This document shows positions 41,781 through 51,074 of a stretch of DNA of 64,000 nt, one piece after another. Both the position numbers and the translations under genes were made by a program. Under the pieces are notes generated by a model. It saw only the letters and a program-made list of their open reading frames with translations, was not told the origin of the DNA and searched no databases. Source of the DNA: Caminibacter mediatlanticus TB-2 (GTDB lineage Bacteria > Campylobacterota > Campylobacteria > Campylobacterales > Nautiliaceae). Location of the stretch: NCBI RefSeq assembly GCF_005843985.1, contig NZ_CP040463.1:732001-796000 (forward strand), read 5' to 3'. How positions within the stretch are numbered: position 1 is the first letter of the stretch; each line of letters opens with the position of its first letter.

Positions 41781-42707
41781 ATGAAATTTAAACTATTTAG
41801 TGGGACAGCCAATCCAAAGCTTTCAGAAGATATTGCTTATTATATTGATAGACCTCTTAGTAAAATTACGGTTAATAGATTTAGTGATGGTGAGATTAAT
41901 GTTCAAATTGGAGAGAGTGTAAGGGGAATTGATTGTTTTATAATTCAGCCAACTTGTGCTCCTGCTAATGATAATTTAATGGAGCTTTTGATTATTACTG
42001 ATGCTATGAGAAGAGCAAGTGCAAAAAGTATTACAGCAATTATTCCATATTTTGGATATGCAAGACAAGATAGAAAAGCAGCACCAAGAGTACCAATTAC
42101 TGCAAAACTTGTTGCTAATATGATGGAAAAAGCTGGAATTGATAGAGTTGTAACTCTTGATTTACACGCTGGACAAATTCAAGGATTTTTTGATATTCCT
42201 GTTGATAATTTATATGGAAGTATTTTATTTTTTGATTATTTTAAAGAAATAAGACTTAAAAATCCAGTTATTGCAAGTCCAGATATTGGAGGAGTGGCAA
42301 GAGCAAGATATTTTGCAAGCAAACTTGGGCTTGATATGGTAATTGTTGATAAAAGAAGAGAAAAAGCAAACGTTAGTGAAGTGATGAATATTATTGGGGA
42401 TGTTAAAGGAAAAGATGTTATTTTAATTGATGATATGGTTGATACTGCTGGGACAATGGTAAAAGCAGCAGCTGCTTTAAAAGAAAATGGGGCTACTTCT
42501 GTTAGGGCATTTGCTACTCATGGAGTTTTAAGTGGGCCTGCAATTGATAGAATTAAAAATTCTGTTTTAGAAGAGTTAATTATTACGGATACAATTCCAT
42601 TTAATAAAGATTGTAAAAAAATAAGAGTATTAAAAACAGGAAAGCTTTTTGCTGAGGTTATTAGAAGAATTGTTTATAATGAAAGTATTAATAAACTTTT
42701 TGATTAA
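41781..42707 (+). CDS. prs: Ribose-phosphate pyrophosphokinase
   Basis: Prs makes PRPP for nucleotide, His and Trp synthesis. The 308-aa sequence shows RFSDGEINVQIGESVRG, IPYFGYARQDRK, DLHAGQIQGFFDIPVDN and the PRPP-binding loop VILIDDMVDTAGT. A strong AAGGAGAG site precedes ATG; TACAAT in the 53-nt gap may be a -10 box. Confidence 0.96.
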   Translation: MKFKLFSGTANPKLSEDIAYYIDRPLSKITVNRFSDGEINVQIGESVRGIDCFIIQPTCAPANDNLMELLIITDAMRRASAKSITAIIPYFGYARQDRKAAPRVPITAKLVANMMEKAGIDRVVTLDLHAGQIQGFFDIPVDNLYGSILFFDYFKEIRLKNPVIASPDIGGVARARYFASKLGLDMVIVDKRREKANVSEVMNIIGDVKGKDVILIDDMVDTAGTMVKAAAALKENGATSVRAFATHGVLSGPAIDRIKNSVLEELIITDTIPFNKDCKKIRVLKTGKLFAEVIRRIVYNESINKLFD

Positions 42708-43261
42708 TGAAAACTATTGATAAAATTTATGCAGCCTCTCTTGAAGTTAAAAAATCTAAATTTCATTCTTTTTTAATTCCTTTTTCTTCTTTTGAAGAAA
42801 CTCTAAATGACTTAAAAAAAAGACATCCAAAAGCTAATCATTTTGTAACAGCTTTTAGATATTTAAATAAAGAAAATCAAATAGTTGAAGGTTCATCTGA
42901 TGATGGAGAACCAAGAGGAAGTAGTGGAAGGCCAACTCTTAAAGTATTACAAGGTCATAATTTAATAAATGTAGGAATTATTACTATTAGATATTTTGGA
43001 GGAATTTTACTTGGAGTTGGAGGATTAGTTAGGGCATATAGTGATGTAGCAAATTTAGTAATAAGCAAGGCAGATTTAATTGATTATTCTCCTGTTTTTG
43101 AGTATTCTTTTGAAGTTGATTATAATAAAACAAGAGAAGTTGAGTATTTTATTAAAAAAAATGAAATTTTTGTAGTTGATAGAAAGTTTAGTGGAGAAGG
43201 GATTGAGTATATTTTAAGAGATTCCATTGAAAAAATTAATTTAATTAAGGAGATTTTATGA
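42707..43261 (+). CDS. YigZ/IMPACT family protein
   Basis: The 184-aa protein has the IMPACT N-terminal domain with KKSKFHSFLIP near residue 15, SSDDGEPRGSSGRPTLKVL (about 63-81) and ITIRYFGGILLGVGGLVRAY. In bacteria the family is linked to ribosome- or translation-associated roles, without a firm reaction. Start overlaps the prs stop (TAATG). Confidence 0.9.
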   Translation: MKTIDKIYAASLEVKKSKFHSFLIPFSSFEETLNDLKKRHPKANHFVTAFRYLNKENQIVEGSSDDGEPRGSSGRPTLKVLQGHNLINVGIITIRYFGGILLGVGGLVRAYSDVANLVISKADLIDYSPVFEYSFEVDYNKTREVEYFIKKNEIFVVDRKFSGEGIEYILRDSIEKINLIKEIL

Positions 43262-43905
43262 AAAAATTATTATCAATACTTCTTTTTTTAAGCAGTTTAG
43301 TTTATGCAGTCTCTACTGAAAATATTTTAGCTTTAAGTTGGGAGAATAGTTTTTGTAAAGTCAATCCAAAAGATAAAGCGTGTAGAATGAGAACTTATAA
43401 TGATTATTCATTAACTCATTTTGTATTACATGGACTTTGGCCAAAAAAGAAAAATTATTGTAGTACAAGATATAAATTCCATTTATCACCTTTACTTTGG
43501 AAAGTTTTAAAAAAATATATGCCAGCTGCTGATTATTTAGCAAAGCATGAATGGAGAAAACATGGGACTTGTTTTGGGACTGATGCAGAAACTTATTTTT
43601 TAACAGCTATAAAATTAACACAAGAATTTAATGAGAGTGCTTTTTTAACATTTGTTAGGACTCATATGGGACAATATGTTTCCTTAACAAGAATAAGATT
43701 TGTTTTTGGAGGAGTATTTGGAGATAGAAATAAAAGGAAATTTCAATTAATTTGTAAAAGAAAAAATGGAGTTATTTATATAACTGAAATAAGACTTAAT
43801 TTAAAAGGTGACCCAACAAAGCTTGATTTGAAAAAATTATTAGATAATGCTAAACCGATGGTTGGAGTTAGACAATGTCAAGGAGGGATTTTTGCTACTC
43901 CTTGA
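43258..43905 (+). CDS. Secreted ribonuclease T2 family protein
   Basis: A 215-aa periplasmic RNase with a signal peptide ending SSLVYA. Both catalytic segments are intact: THFVLHGLWP (His58) and KHEWRKHGTCFG (His97, Glu98, Lys101, His102). T2 enzymes cut RNA unspecifically through a 2',3'-cyclic phosphate and could scavenge phosphate and nucleosides. It overlaps the IMPACT gene by 4 nt and ends against a convergent permease gene. Confidence 0.93.
   Translation: MKKLLSILLFLSSLVYAVSTENILALSWENSFCKVNPKDKACRMRTYNDYSLTHFVLHGLWPKKKNYCSTRYKFHLSPLLWKVLKKYMPAADYLAKHEWRKHGTCFGTDAETYFLTAIKLTQEFNESAFLTFVRTHMGQYVSLTRIRFVFGGVFGDRNKRKFQLICKRKNGVIYITEIRLNLKGDPTKLDLKKLLDNAKPMVGVRQCQGGIFATP
43878..43905. terminator. 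Possible hairpin between convergent genes
   Basis: TCAAGGAG pairs with CTCCTTGA around a 12-nt loop, covering the overlapping ends of the RNase T2 and APC permease genes. No U-tract follows on either strand, so termination by this hairpin alone is uncertain. Confidence 0.35.
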
Positions 43906-45199
43906 TTAATTCTTCATTAATATTTTTTATACTCTTTTTCACTTTTTTATGAGTAAATTTTCTTAAAAGATATTCAATCATAAAAGAAAGTATAAATCCT
44001 CCGAAAAGATAATAAATTATTAAAATATTTTTATGGTAATTATAAAGTAATGTGATTAATACAATGAATGTCATTAATATAAAAGTTATAACAATTAAAG
44101 TTTTATTTGCACCAGTTTTAGGAGTTAATTTTATATGCCCAAAATGAACAAGTGCTTGTATTATTAAGACACTTAATGCTGCAACTGTTGTTATTTCACT
44201 TAAATTTAAAAATAAAATCATTGGAATAATTAAAATTGTTGAAATAATTAATCCTTCATATGAATGAAACACATTATATTTATAAATTTTTGGTAATTCT
44301 CCTTTTTTTGCAAGTGTGTAGCTAATTTCAGTTGCTGCATAAAGTGTTGCATTTATTGCAGTAGTTGCTGAAATTAATGCAATTATTGACATAATCTTAA
44401 ATCCATATTCTCCAAAAATTGGTTTTGCAGCTTCTGCTAAGGCGTAATCTTTGGCTTTTATAACTTCATCTAATGGTAAGTTTCCTAAAACAGCAATACT
44501 TACACTTACATATAAAATTGTGACAACCCCTATTGCTAAAAACATTGCTTTAAGAATAGTTTTTTTAGGGTTTTGCATATCTTCAATTGTATTTGTTATA
44601 ACACTATATCCTTGATATGCAAAAAAAGTAAGAGCAACTGCAAAAAAAGTATTAAAAATTGGTGGAGAATCTTTAAGTGATAAATATTGAGGATTAATAT
44701 TAAAAAGAGCAACTATTGTAAAAATAGTTAAAGCAGTTAATTTAATTATAACTATAGTATTTTCACTTTTTGCAACAAAAATTGCCCCAAGCAAATTTAT
44801 TATTGTAAAAATGAGAAGTATTCCAATTGCAAAAAGGTCAATTATAAACTTAGAGTGATATCCAAAAAGTCTTGCAGCATATTCACCAAAGCTTTTAGCA
44901 ACTGCTGCAAGAGTTATAAGTTGTGCAAAATAAAACATTACACTTAGAGCACCTGAGAAATAATTTTCTCCATATTCTTGAATAAGATATTCAATTATTC
45001 CACCTCTACTTGGATATCTAAGTGCAAGTTTTGCAAGAGAATATCCACTAAGTAAAGCTATTATACCTCCAATAATAAAAGAAATCCAAACTAAATTTCC
45101 AGCAATGCTTCCAGCAAGACCTATAACAATAAAAATACCAACTCCAACCATACTACCAATACCCAGCATTGCTGCTGAGAATGTGTTAAATGCTTTCAT
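43895..45199 (-). CDS. APC-family amino-acid permease
   Basis: The 434-aa protein has about twelve hydrophobic helices. MLGIGSMVGVGIFIVIGLAG in helix 1 (GSMVGVGIF) is the substrate-binding unwound segment of the APC superfamily, and FFAYQGYSVITNTIEDMQNP in helix 6 is also typical. Substrate unknown. It overlaps pgpA by one base. Confidence 0.92.
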   Translation of the reverse strand: MKAFNTFSAAMLGIGSMVGVGIFIVIGLAGSIAGNLVWISFIIGGIIALLSGYSLAKLALRYPSRGGIIEYLIQEYGENYFSGALSVMFYFAQLITLAAVAKSFGEYAARLFGYHSKFIIDLFAIGILLIFTIINLLGAIFVAKSENTIVIIKLTALTIFTIVALFNINPQYLSLKDSPPIFNTFFAVALTFFAYQGYSVITNTIEDMQNPKKTILKAMFLAIGVVTILYVSVSIAVLGNLPLDEVIKAKDYALAEAAKPIFGEYGFKIMSIIALISATTAINATLYAATEISYTLAKKGELPKIYKYNVFHSYEGLIISTILIIPMILFLNLSEITTVAALSVLIIQALVHFGHIKLTPKTGANKTLIVITFILMTFIVLITLLYNYHKNILIIYYLFGGFILSFMIEYLLRKFTHKKVKKSIKNINEELIKE

Positions 45200-45696
45200 T
45201 ATATCCCTTTTAATGTTTTTATCTTTAAATATCCTATATATAAAATTCCTGCAAAAATTCCACCAAATATTCCAGCTAATATATCATCACCCATAACTCC
45301 AAGTCCACCTTTTGCATTTTTGTCAATTTTTCCTATAATAGAAGGTTTCCAAATATCAAATAATCTAAATGAAATAAATGCAAGGAATATCTTTATAAAA
45401 GTGTCATCTTTTAAATTTCCAAGTAATCCAATAGTAATTAATACTCCTGCGATTTCATCTATTACTATTCGTTTATCATCGTGGATTCCACCATTTTTTT
45501 CGTATTCATTTATTAATTTAATACCTATTATTGAAAAAAGTATTGCAAGCAACATTATTGTTAAATTTGGATTTGGAAAAAAGAGTATTACAATATAAGC
45601 AATTACACATCCTACAATAGTTCCAAATGTTCCTGGGGCTTTTGGTAAAAGTCCACTAAAAAAACCTGTAATTATAAACCAATTTAATTTTTTCAT
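45199..45696 (-). CDS. pgpA: Phosphatidylglycerophosphatase A
   Basis: PgpA dephosphorylates phosphatidylglycerol phosphate at the inner membrane. The 165-aa protein shows GLLPKAPGTFGT, HDDKRIVIDEIAGVLIT and FRLFDIWKPS followed by GVMGDDILAG, the acidic family motifs. It lies downstream of the sat-like, regulator and ispDF genes, the same neighbourhood I recall from Campylobacter jejuni. Confidence 0.94.
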   Translation of the reverse strand: MKKLNWFIITGFFSGLLPKAPGTFGTIVGCVIAYIVILFFPNPNLTIMLLAILFSIIGIKLINEYEKNGGIHDDKRIVIDEIAGVLITIGLLGNLKDDTFIKIFLAFISFRLFDIWKPSIIGKIDKNAKGGLGVMGDDILAGIFGGIFAGILYIGYLKIKTLKGI

Positions 45697-45697
45697 A

Positions 45698-46345
45698 TTA
45701 CTCCCATAAAAGTTTTTTTTCTTTTAAATCATTAATTATTTCTAATACTTCATCATCACTTAAATCATGAAAATTTTCATAAAAACTTGCTACTGCAAAA
45801 GGTTTTTTATCTGATTCAATTAAACAATAAACTTCATCAAAATATTTTTCAAGAAGTTTTTTTGCATCAGTAGAACATACCGGAGTTATTGCAATGATTT
45901 TTTTTGGTTTAAATTGTTTTAAAAACTCACTTGCTGCTATTGCAGTATATCCACTTGCAAATCCATCATCTACTACAATAGCAACTTTTCCTTCTAAATC
46001 TTTATAATTTCTGTTTTGTCTATATAAAAAATCTCTTCTTTTAACTTCACTTAATACTTCTCTTGCAATAGAATCAATAGGAATTTGAGGAAAAAGATAT
46101 TCAAATTTTGGATTTAAGATTACTTTACCATCAATAGTAATACTTCCAAATCCAGCCTCAGGATTGAAAGGGATAGGTAATTTTCTAACTACCACAATAT
46201 CCATTGGAATTTTTTTATTTATTGAAATTGCATAACCAATAGGAACTCCTCCTCTTGGAATTGCAAATATAACACTATTTTCAGGGAGTTTTATTACCTC
46301 GGACAATTTGATTCCCGCATCAAATCTATCTTTAAAAGATGCCAT
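45698..46345 (-). CDS. Phosphoribosyltransferase-domain protein
   Basis: The 215-aa protein belongs to the predicted phosphoribosyltransferases with RFDAGIKLSE near the N-terminus, AIPRGGVPIGYAI, VVVRKLPIPFNPEAGFGSI and the PRPP loop VAIVVDDGFASGYTAIAA. Substrate unknown. It stands 8 nt behind the sat-like gene on the same strand. Confidence 0.9.
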   Translation of the reverse strand: MASFKDRFDAGIKLSEVIKLPENSVIFAIPRGGVPIGYAISINKKIPMDIVVVRKLPIPFNPEAGFGSITIDGKVILNPKFEYLFPQIPIDSIAREVLSEVKRRDFLYRQNRNYKDLEGKVAIVVDDGFASGYTAIAASEFLKQFKPKKIIAITPVCSTDAKKLLEKYFDEVYCLIESDKKPFAVASFYENFHDLSDDEVLEIINDLKEKKLLWE

Positions 46346-46353
46346 TTCAATCC

Positions 46354-47529
46354 TTATGTAAGTGAACTTGTTTGATATAATTTCATTAATGCTATATAAA
46401 AATCTTCTTCACTACTATTTTCTATAAGACCTTTATTTGGTGTTATATCATAATATAATTTTTGTAAATTTTTAAATCTATTAGGAAAAAGAGAAGCTAA
46501 ATATTTTGCACTTATCTCTTTTCTCATAAGAATTGTTGGAGGAATAAGGCCAGTTTTTAATAATTCATAAATTGAATCACTATGATAGCTAATATGATGG
46601 TGACTTCCGTGAGGACAAGAGTTAATACTAACAATAGTTTTACATAAATTACAATATACATATTCGTTAATTGTCTCAACTTCTATTCCTAAATCCATAG
46701 AATCAAATATACTTTTTATATGGTCTGCTTCATAATGAATTCCAAGGCCTTTATGAGTTTGACCTATTATAAATTTATTACATCCAAAGTTTTTTGCAAT
46801 CATAGCATCAAGTATAGCTTCATTAACACCTGAGAAAATGTATGTATTTAAAAGAGGGACAATTAATACTTTATCTTTTGGGAAGTAATTATTAATAATT
46901 TCTTGTAATGCATCATATCTTAGTTTATAAGGCATATCTTCTTCTTGAATATTTTTTACTAAAAAAACAATTAATAAATCATTTTTTTCAATAGCCATTC
47001 TCATAATTTTTTCATGGACTCTATGAATAGGTTTTGCGTGCATTGTCATACCAACTATTGAATTTAAATTTTTAGTTTTTTCTTTTACAAAATCAAGAGT
47101 TTTTTTAATTCCACTCTCTTCAACCCAAAATTTCCCAGCAATTGCATATTCTCCAAGTCTTTTTTTAGTTTTTGCAATGTGAGGATAATTTTTAGTATCA
47201 GTTGAGCCATAAATTGTTTTTAATCTTTCATTTGGGTCGATTTTAAAAATTTCTTCAACATCAACTTCCCCTACTTTTTTACCTTTATAAATAAGTTCTA
47301 TTTTTTTAGGATTAGTTTGCAAAACCTCTTTATTTCTTTTGCCAGCAGGGGCTAATATAAATGAAAAAGGCACAGCTTTATTTTTATACTTTTTATATTT
47401 ATCTGCTATTTCAGCTTCTTTTTTGTTCATAAGTTTATCAATTGGTTTTAAAAGTCCTGCTTGGACCATTTCAAGGGTAATTAAAGCTTCCTTATCAATG
47501 TAAATTTTATTTTTGTTTAAAGATTCCAT
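46354..47529 (-). CDS. Sulfate adenylyltransferase-like protein (Campylobacterota type)
   Basis: The 391-aa protein resembles ATP sulfurylase (Sat): a PUA-like N-terminal half, then the nucleotide-binding HxxH in MHAKPIHRVHEKIM, and IVPLLNTYIFSGVNEAILDA. The usual GRNHAG loop reads GQTHKG, and CNLC with CPHGSHHH suggests an added metal site. Whether it activates sulfate is unclear, and no APS reductase is nearby. The ATG with AAAAGGAAAAAGT is chosen, giving a 23-nt overlap with the regulator gene. Confidence 0.82.
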   Translation of the reverse strand: MESLNKNKIYIDKEALITLEMVQAGLLKPIDKLMNKKEAEIADKYKKYKNKAVPFSFILAPAGKRNKEVLQTNPKKIELIYKGKKVGEVDVEEIFKIDPNERLKTIYGSTDTKNYPHIAKTKKRLGEYAIAGKFWVEESGIKKTLDFVKEKTKNLNSIVGMTMHAKPIHRVHEKIMRMAIEKNDLLIVFLVKNIQEEDMPYKLRYDALQEIINNYFPKDKVLIVPLLNTYIFSGVNEAILDAMIAKNFGCNKFIIGQTHKGLGIHYEADHIKSIFDSMDLGIEVETINEYVYCNLCKTIVSINSCPHGSHHHISYHSDSIYELLKTGLIPPTILMRKEISAKYLASLFPNRFKNLQKLYYDITPNKGLIENSSEEDFYIALMKLYQTSSLT

Positions 47530-48364
47530 ACTTTTTCCTTTTTTCCCAAAGACTTTTTCTACTAATACCAAGTTTTTTACTCAGTTCTGTATCAGGGAAT
47601 TTGTGTTGGTGAGTTTTTATAATAAATTTTATATACTCTTCAATACTTAAAATTTCTTCATCAAAAAAGTTTTTAGCATTTGCTTCTATTTCTAAGATAT
47701 TATTTATTTTATCATAGTTTTTTGGCAGTAAAATTACCGATTTAAATTTAGAAATAAAATTTAATATTTCCTCATCTTCAACTTTGTCATAATTTAAACA
47801 AAAGTAAAGTTTATCTTTGTTATTAAAATGTTTTTCTTTAAATTTTGTTAAATCAATAATTTCAATTAAGGCATTTTCTTTTTTTGCAACTTCATAAATA
47901 AATTTTTCTATTGTTTTTGTTGGAGTTGATTTTAAAAAAATTGGAAATGAATAACTTGGAAGAGATAATTCTATATCTTTTAACACAAATTCAATAAAGT
48001 TTTCAAGTTTTTTAACTTTTTCTTTTAGTGTATAATATTCTCTTAAATGTTTAATTTTTCTAATTAACTCTTCAATAGTAAAAGGTTTTTGTAAATAATC
48101 ATCAGCACCAATATTTAAAGGATTTGTAACATTTGAATAAGTTACATATGGTACAAGCAAAATTATAATTTTATCTTTTTTTTCTTCAATAAAGTTATTT
48201 AAATTTCCTTCTAAATTTGTATTTACAATATAAATATCACCATTACTGTCTAATGCTTCATTAAAAGAACCATAAATTTCACAATTAGCTTTTAATTTTT
48301 CTGTTAAATTATTTTGAATACTTTGAGCTAAGTAGATTTCATTTTCTACTATTATAATCTTCAT
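47507..48364 (-). CDS. Atypical orphan response regulator, HP1021-like
   Basis: The 285-aa protein has an N-terminal receiver-like domain and a C-terminal HTH (ELSKKLGISRKSLWEKRKKYG). The receiver is non-canonical: the acidic pair is ENE at 7-9 and the phosphoacceptor position is Asn48 in DIYIVNTN, so it should not be phosphorylated, although the Lys in YLQKPF is kept. Helicobacter HP1021, which I recall next to ispDF, is an orphan regulator of this type involved in redox response and replication control. The orthology is inferred from synteny and domain layout. Confidence 0.82.
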   Translation of the reverse strand: MKIIIVENEIYLAQSIQNNLTEKLKANCEIYGSFNEALDSNGDIYIVNTNLEGNLNNFIEEKKDKIIILLVPYVTYSNVTNPLNIGADDYLQKPFTIEELIRKIKHLREYYTLKEKVKKLENFIEFVLKDIELSLPSYSFPIFLKSTPTKTIEKFIYEVAKKENALIEIIDLTKFKEKHFNNKDKLYFCLNYDKVEDEEILNFISKFKSVILLPKNYDKINNILEIEANAKNFFDEEILSIEEYIKFIIKTHQHKFPDTELSKKLGISRKSLWEKRKKYGIFKQK

Positions 48365-49460
48365 ACCAATCCTTATATTTTAAATTTACAATTGAAATTA
48401 CACTAACGCCTTCTTCTCTTCCTATATATCCCATTTTCTCATTTGTTGTAGCTTTTATATTTACAGGAGCATTTAATAGTTTTGATAGCTTTCTTTGAAT
48501 TTTTGTTTTATAATTTTTTAATTTAGGTTTTTCAGCAATAATAGTTACATCTGCATTTACAATTTCAAATCCTGTTTTTTTTATTATATCTAATACTTTT
48601 TTTAATAATTCAACGCTTGAAATATTTTTATATTTTTCATCTGTATCTGGAAAAAAATCTCCAATATCTCCATATCCAGCCGCTCCAAGTAGGGCATCTA
48701 TTAATGAATGAATTAAAACATCTCCATCACTATGAGCTTTAAATCCATAATTTACATCTATTTTAACTCCTCCAAGATACATCTCTTTATTTTCTTCAAA
48801 CTTATGAGTATCATATCCAATTCCACTAAAAATATTTTTACTTGGAGGTTTTAAGCAAGGAAGATTTAAGTCTTTAAAATAAGTTATTTTTTTAGCTTCT
48901 TCATCTCCTGCAATATATTTAATTTTCCCTCCTATATTTTCAATAGCAGCCCTTTCATCTGTAAAAAGAGTATCAGTATTTAATGCTTTTTTTAAAATTT
49001 CTGTTTTACTAAGTTGAGGAGTTTGGATAAGCTTTACTTTTTCTCTATTTATAGTCTTATCTTCAAATACAACTGTATCAACCGGTTTTAAAAAAGGTAC
49101 ACAACAATCATAATCTTTGATATTTTCAATTAAATTTTTTATTATCTTCTCTGATACACAAGCCCTCGCAACATCTGTTACCATTACAAACTCGCTATCA
49201 ATTTCATTTAGAGCATTTTTTAGACTAAGTTGTCTTTCTTTATCTCCACTAACTATTTCATACTCACTTAGTTTTTCGTATAATCTAACTTCTTCATTAT
49301 TTGCAGTAATTATTGTTTTTTTAAAGTTATAGAAATTATTTAGCCTATCAGCTACAAAAAGCCATAAAGGTTTATTTTCAATTCTAATCCATTGTTTTTT
49401 AACATTATAGTTAAATCTTGTAGAATTTCCAGCACTAAGTACAATTAAAGAGATATCCAA
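48339..49460 (-). CDS. ispDF: Bifunctional IspD/IspF of isoprenoid (MEP) synthesis
   Basis: The fusion catalyses CDP-ME formation and, skipping IspE, MEcPP cyclisation. The N-terminal IspD part has LIVLSAGNSTRFN and VMVTDVARACV. The C-terminal IspF part begins GIGYDTHKFEENKEMYLGG near residue 217 and has AHSDGDVLIHSLIDALLGA and ATTNEKMGYIGR. Total 373 aa is usual for the fused form. A minus-strand TTGTATAAT at 49498-49490 is a likely promoter. Confidence 0.96.
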   Translation of the reverse strand: MDISLIVLSAGNSTRFNYNVKKQWIRIENKPLWLFVADRLNNFYNFKKTIITANNEEVRLYEKLSEYEIVSGDKERQLSLKNALNEIDSEFVMVTDVARACVSEKIIKNLIENIKDYDCCVPFLKPVDTVVFEDKTINREKVKLIQTPQLSKTEILKKALNTDTLFTDERAAIENIGGKIKYIAGDEEAKKITYFKDLNLPCLKPPSKNIFSGIGYDTHKFEENKEMYLGGVKIDVNYGFKAHSDGDVLIHSLIDALLGAAGYGDIGDFFPDTDEKYKNISSVELLKKVLDIIKKTGFEIVNADVTIIAEKPKLKNYKTKIQRKLSKLLNAPVNIKATTNEKMGYIGREEGVSVISIVNLKYKDWYEDYNSRK

Positions 49461-49489
49461 TGTGTTCCTTTTTGTAATAATTTTGACAT

Positions 49490-49495
49490 ATTATA
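49490..49495 (-). promoter_or_regulatory. Putative -10 box of ispDF
   Basis: TATAAT on the minus strand, preceded by TTG to give TTGTATAAT, 30 nt before the ispDF ATG. The 173-nt gap to thiC also holds a plus-strand TATAAT at 49550-49555. No TPP riboswitch is visible. Confidence 0.45.
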
Positions 49496-49633
49496 CAAAA
49501 AAATGTTACTTTTTGTAATGTTATGGTATTCTATTTTTGTAAACAGAGTTATAATTTAGTAGTTATTTTTTATTTAATATTCGGTTAATATTTTTTAGAT
49601 AAATTGATTAAAAATTGAAATAAAGGATACTTT

Positions 49634-51016
49634 ATGAGAAAAGAATGGATTAAAAAAAGAATGAATGATAGTCGTAGGACTCAAATGTATTATGCTAAAA
49701 AAGGTATTATTACAGAAGAGATGGAGTATATTGCAAAAATTGAAAATTTAGATGCTGAATTTGTAAGAAGTGAAGTTGCAAGAGGAAGACTTATAATTCC
49801 AGCAAATATTAATCACACTCATCTTGTGCCTATGGCTATTGGTAGAGTTACTAAAACAAAAGTTAATGCGAATATTGGTGCAAGTGCCTTAGCAAGTGAT
49901 ATAGAAGAAGAGGTAAAAAAACTTCAAACTGCTGTAAAGTATGGGGCAGATACTGTTATGGATTTAAGTGCAGGGGCAAAAAATATGGATGAAATTAGAG
50001 AAGCTATAATAAAAGCATCTCCTGTGCCAATTGGGACAGTACCGATGTATCAGATTATTGATGAGATTGGAGATGTTGAGAAATTAACATATGATGATAT
50101 TTTAAGGGTGCTTGAAAAACAAGCAAAACAAGGTGTTAGTTACTTTACAATTCACGCAGGACTGCTTTTAAGACATATGCCAGAAATTGCTAAAAGAAAA
50201 ATGGGAATAGTAAGTAGGGGAGGTAGTCTAACTGCTTCTTGGATGCTAAAACACCACAAAGAAAATCCATTTTATACAATTTTTGATGATATTTTAGATA
50301 TTTGTGCTGAGTATGATGTCTCTTTATCACTTGGGGATTCTCTAAGACCTGGATGCTTATATGATGCAAGTGATAAACCTCAGCTTGAAGAGTTAAAAGT
50401 ATTAGGAGAGCTTACTCTTAAAGCATGGGATAAAGATGTTCAAGTTATGATAGAAGGGCCAGGACATGTGCCTATTAATGAGATTGAAAGAAATGTAAAG
50501 TTAGAACAAATTTATTGCCATGAAGCTCCTTTTTATGTATTAGGGCCACTTGTGCTTGATATTGGAGCAGGGTATGACCATATAGGAAGTGCAATTGGAG
50601 CTGCAATGGCTGCTTGGTATGGTGTTAGTATGCTTTGTTATGTTACACCAAAAGAGCATTTAGGACTTCCTAATGAAGAGGATGTAAGAGAAGGAATGAT
50701 GGCATATAAAATTGCAGCTCACTCAGCTGATATTGCAAGAAAAATTCCTGGTGTTAGAAAAATTGATGACGAGATGAGTGATGCAAGGTATAAATTTGAT
50801 TGGAATAGACAATTTGAATTAGCACTTGACCCAGAGCGTGCAAAAGAGTATCACGATGAAAGCTTACCACAAGAAGTATTTAAAGAAGCAGAGTTTTGTA
50901 GTATGTGTGGGCCTAAGTTTTGTAGTTATAAAGTAACACAAGATGCAATGGCTAATTTCAATTGGGATGAGTTTAAAAAAGAGGCTGAGAAGAAGTTAGA
51001 AAATGAAAATATATAA
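49634..51016 (+). CDS. thiC: Phosphomethylpyrimidine synthase ThiC
   Basis: ThiC rearranges aminoimidazole ribotide to HMP-P for thiamine with a C-terminal [4Fe-4S] cluster. At 460 aa it is the short anaerobe form. [34 protein letters not shown] and the cluster motif CSMCGPKFC are present. AAAGGA precedes ATG. The 5' region has no recognisable TPP riboswitch. Confidence 0.96.
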   Translation: MRKEWIKKRMNDSRRTQMYYAKKGIITEEMEYIAKIENLDAEFVRSEVARGRLIIPANINHTHLVPMAIGRVTKTKVNANIGASALASDIEEEVKKLQTAVKYGADTVMDLSAGAKNMDEIREAIIKASPVPIGTVPMYQIIDEIGDVEKLTYDDILRVLEKQAKQGVSYFTIHAGLLLRHMPEIAKRKMGIVSRGGSLTASWMLKHHKENPFYTIFDDILDICAEYDVSLSLGDSLRPGCLYDASDKPQLEELKVLGELTLKAWDKDVQVMIEGPGHVPINEIERNVKLEQIYCHEAPFYVLGPLVLDIGAGYDHIGSAIGAAMAAWYGVSMLCYVTPKEHLGLPNEEDVREGMMAYKIAAHSADIARKIPGVRKIDDEMSDARYKFDWNRQFELALDPERAKEYHDESLPQEVFKEAEFCSMCGPKFCSYKVTQDAMANFNWDEFKKEAEKKLENENI

Positions 51017-51074
51017 GTTTTTCTATTGACAAAAATAAAAAAAAGTTATATAAGTTATAAAAAAAGGAGTTAAA

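Noticed and set aside
49496-49633. TPP riboswitch before thiC
   Set aside because: No CTGAGA or matching thi-box pairing is present in the leader.
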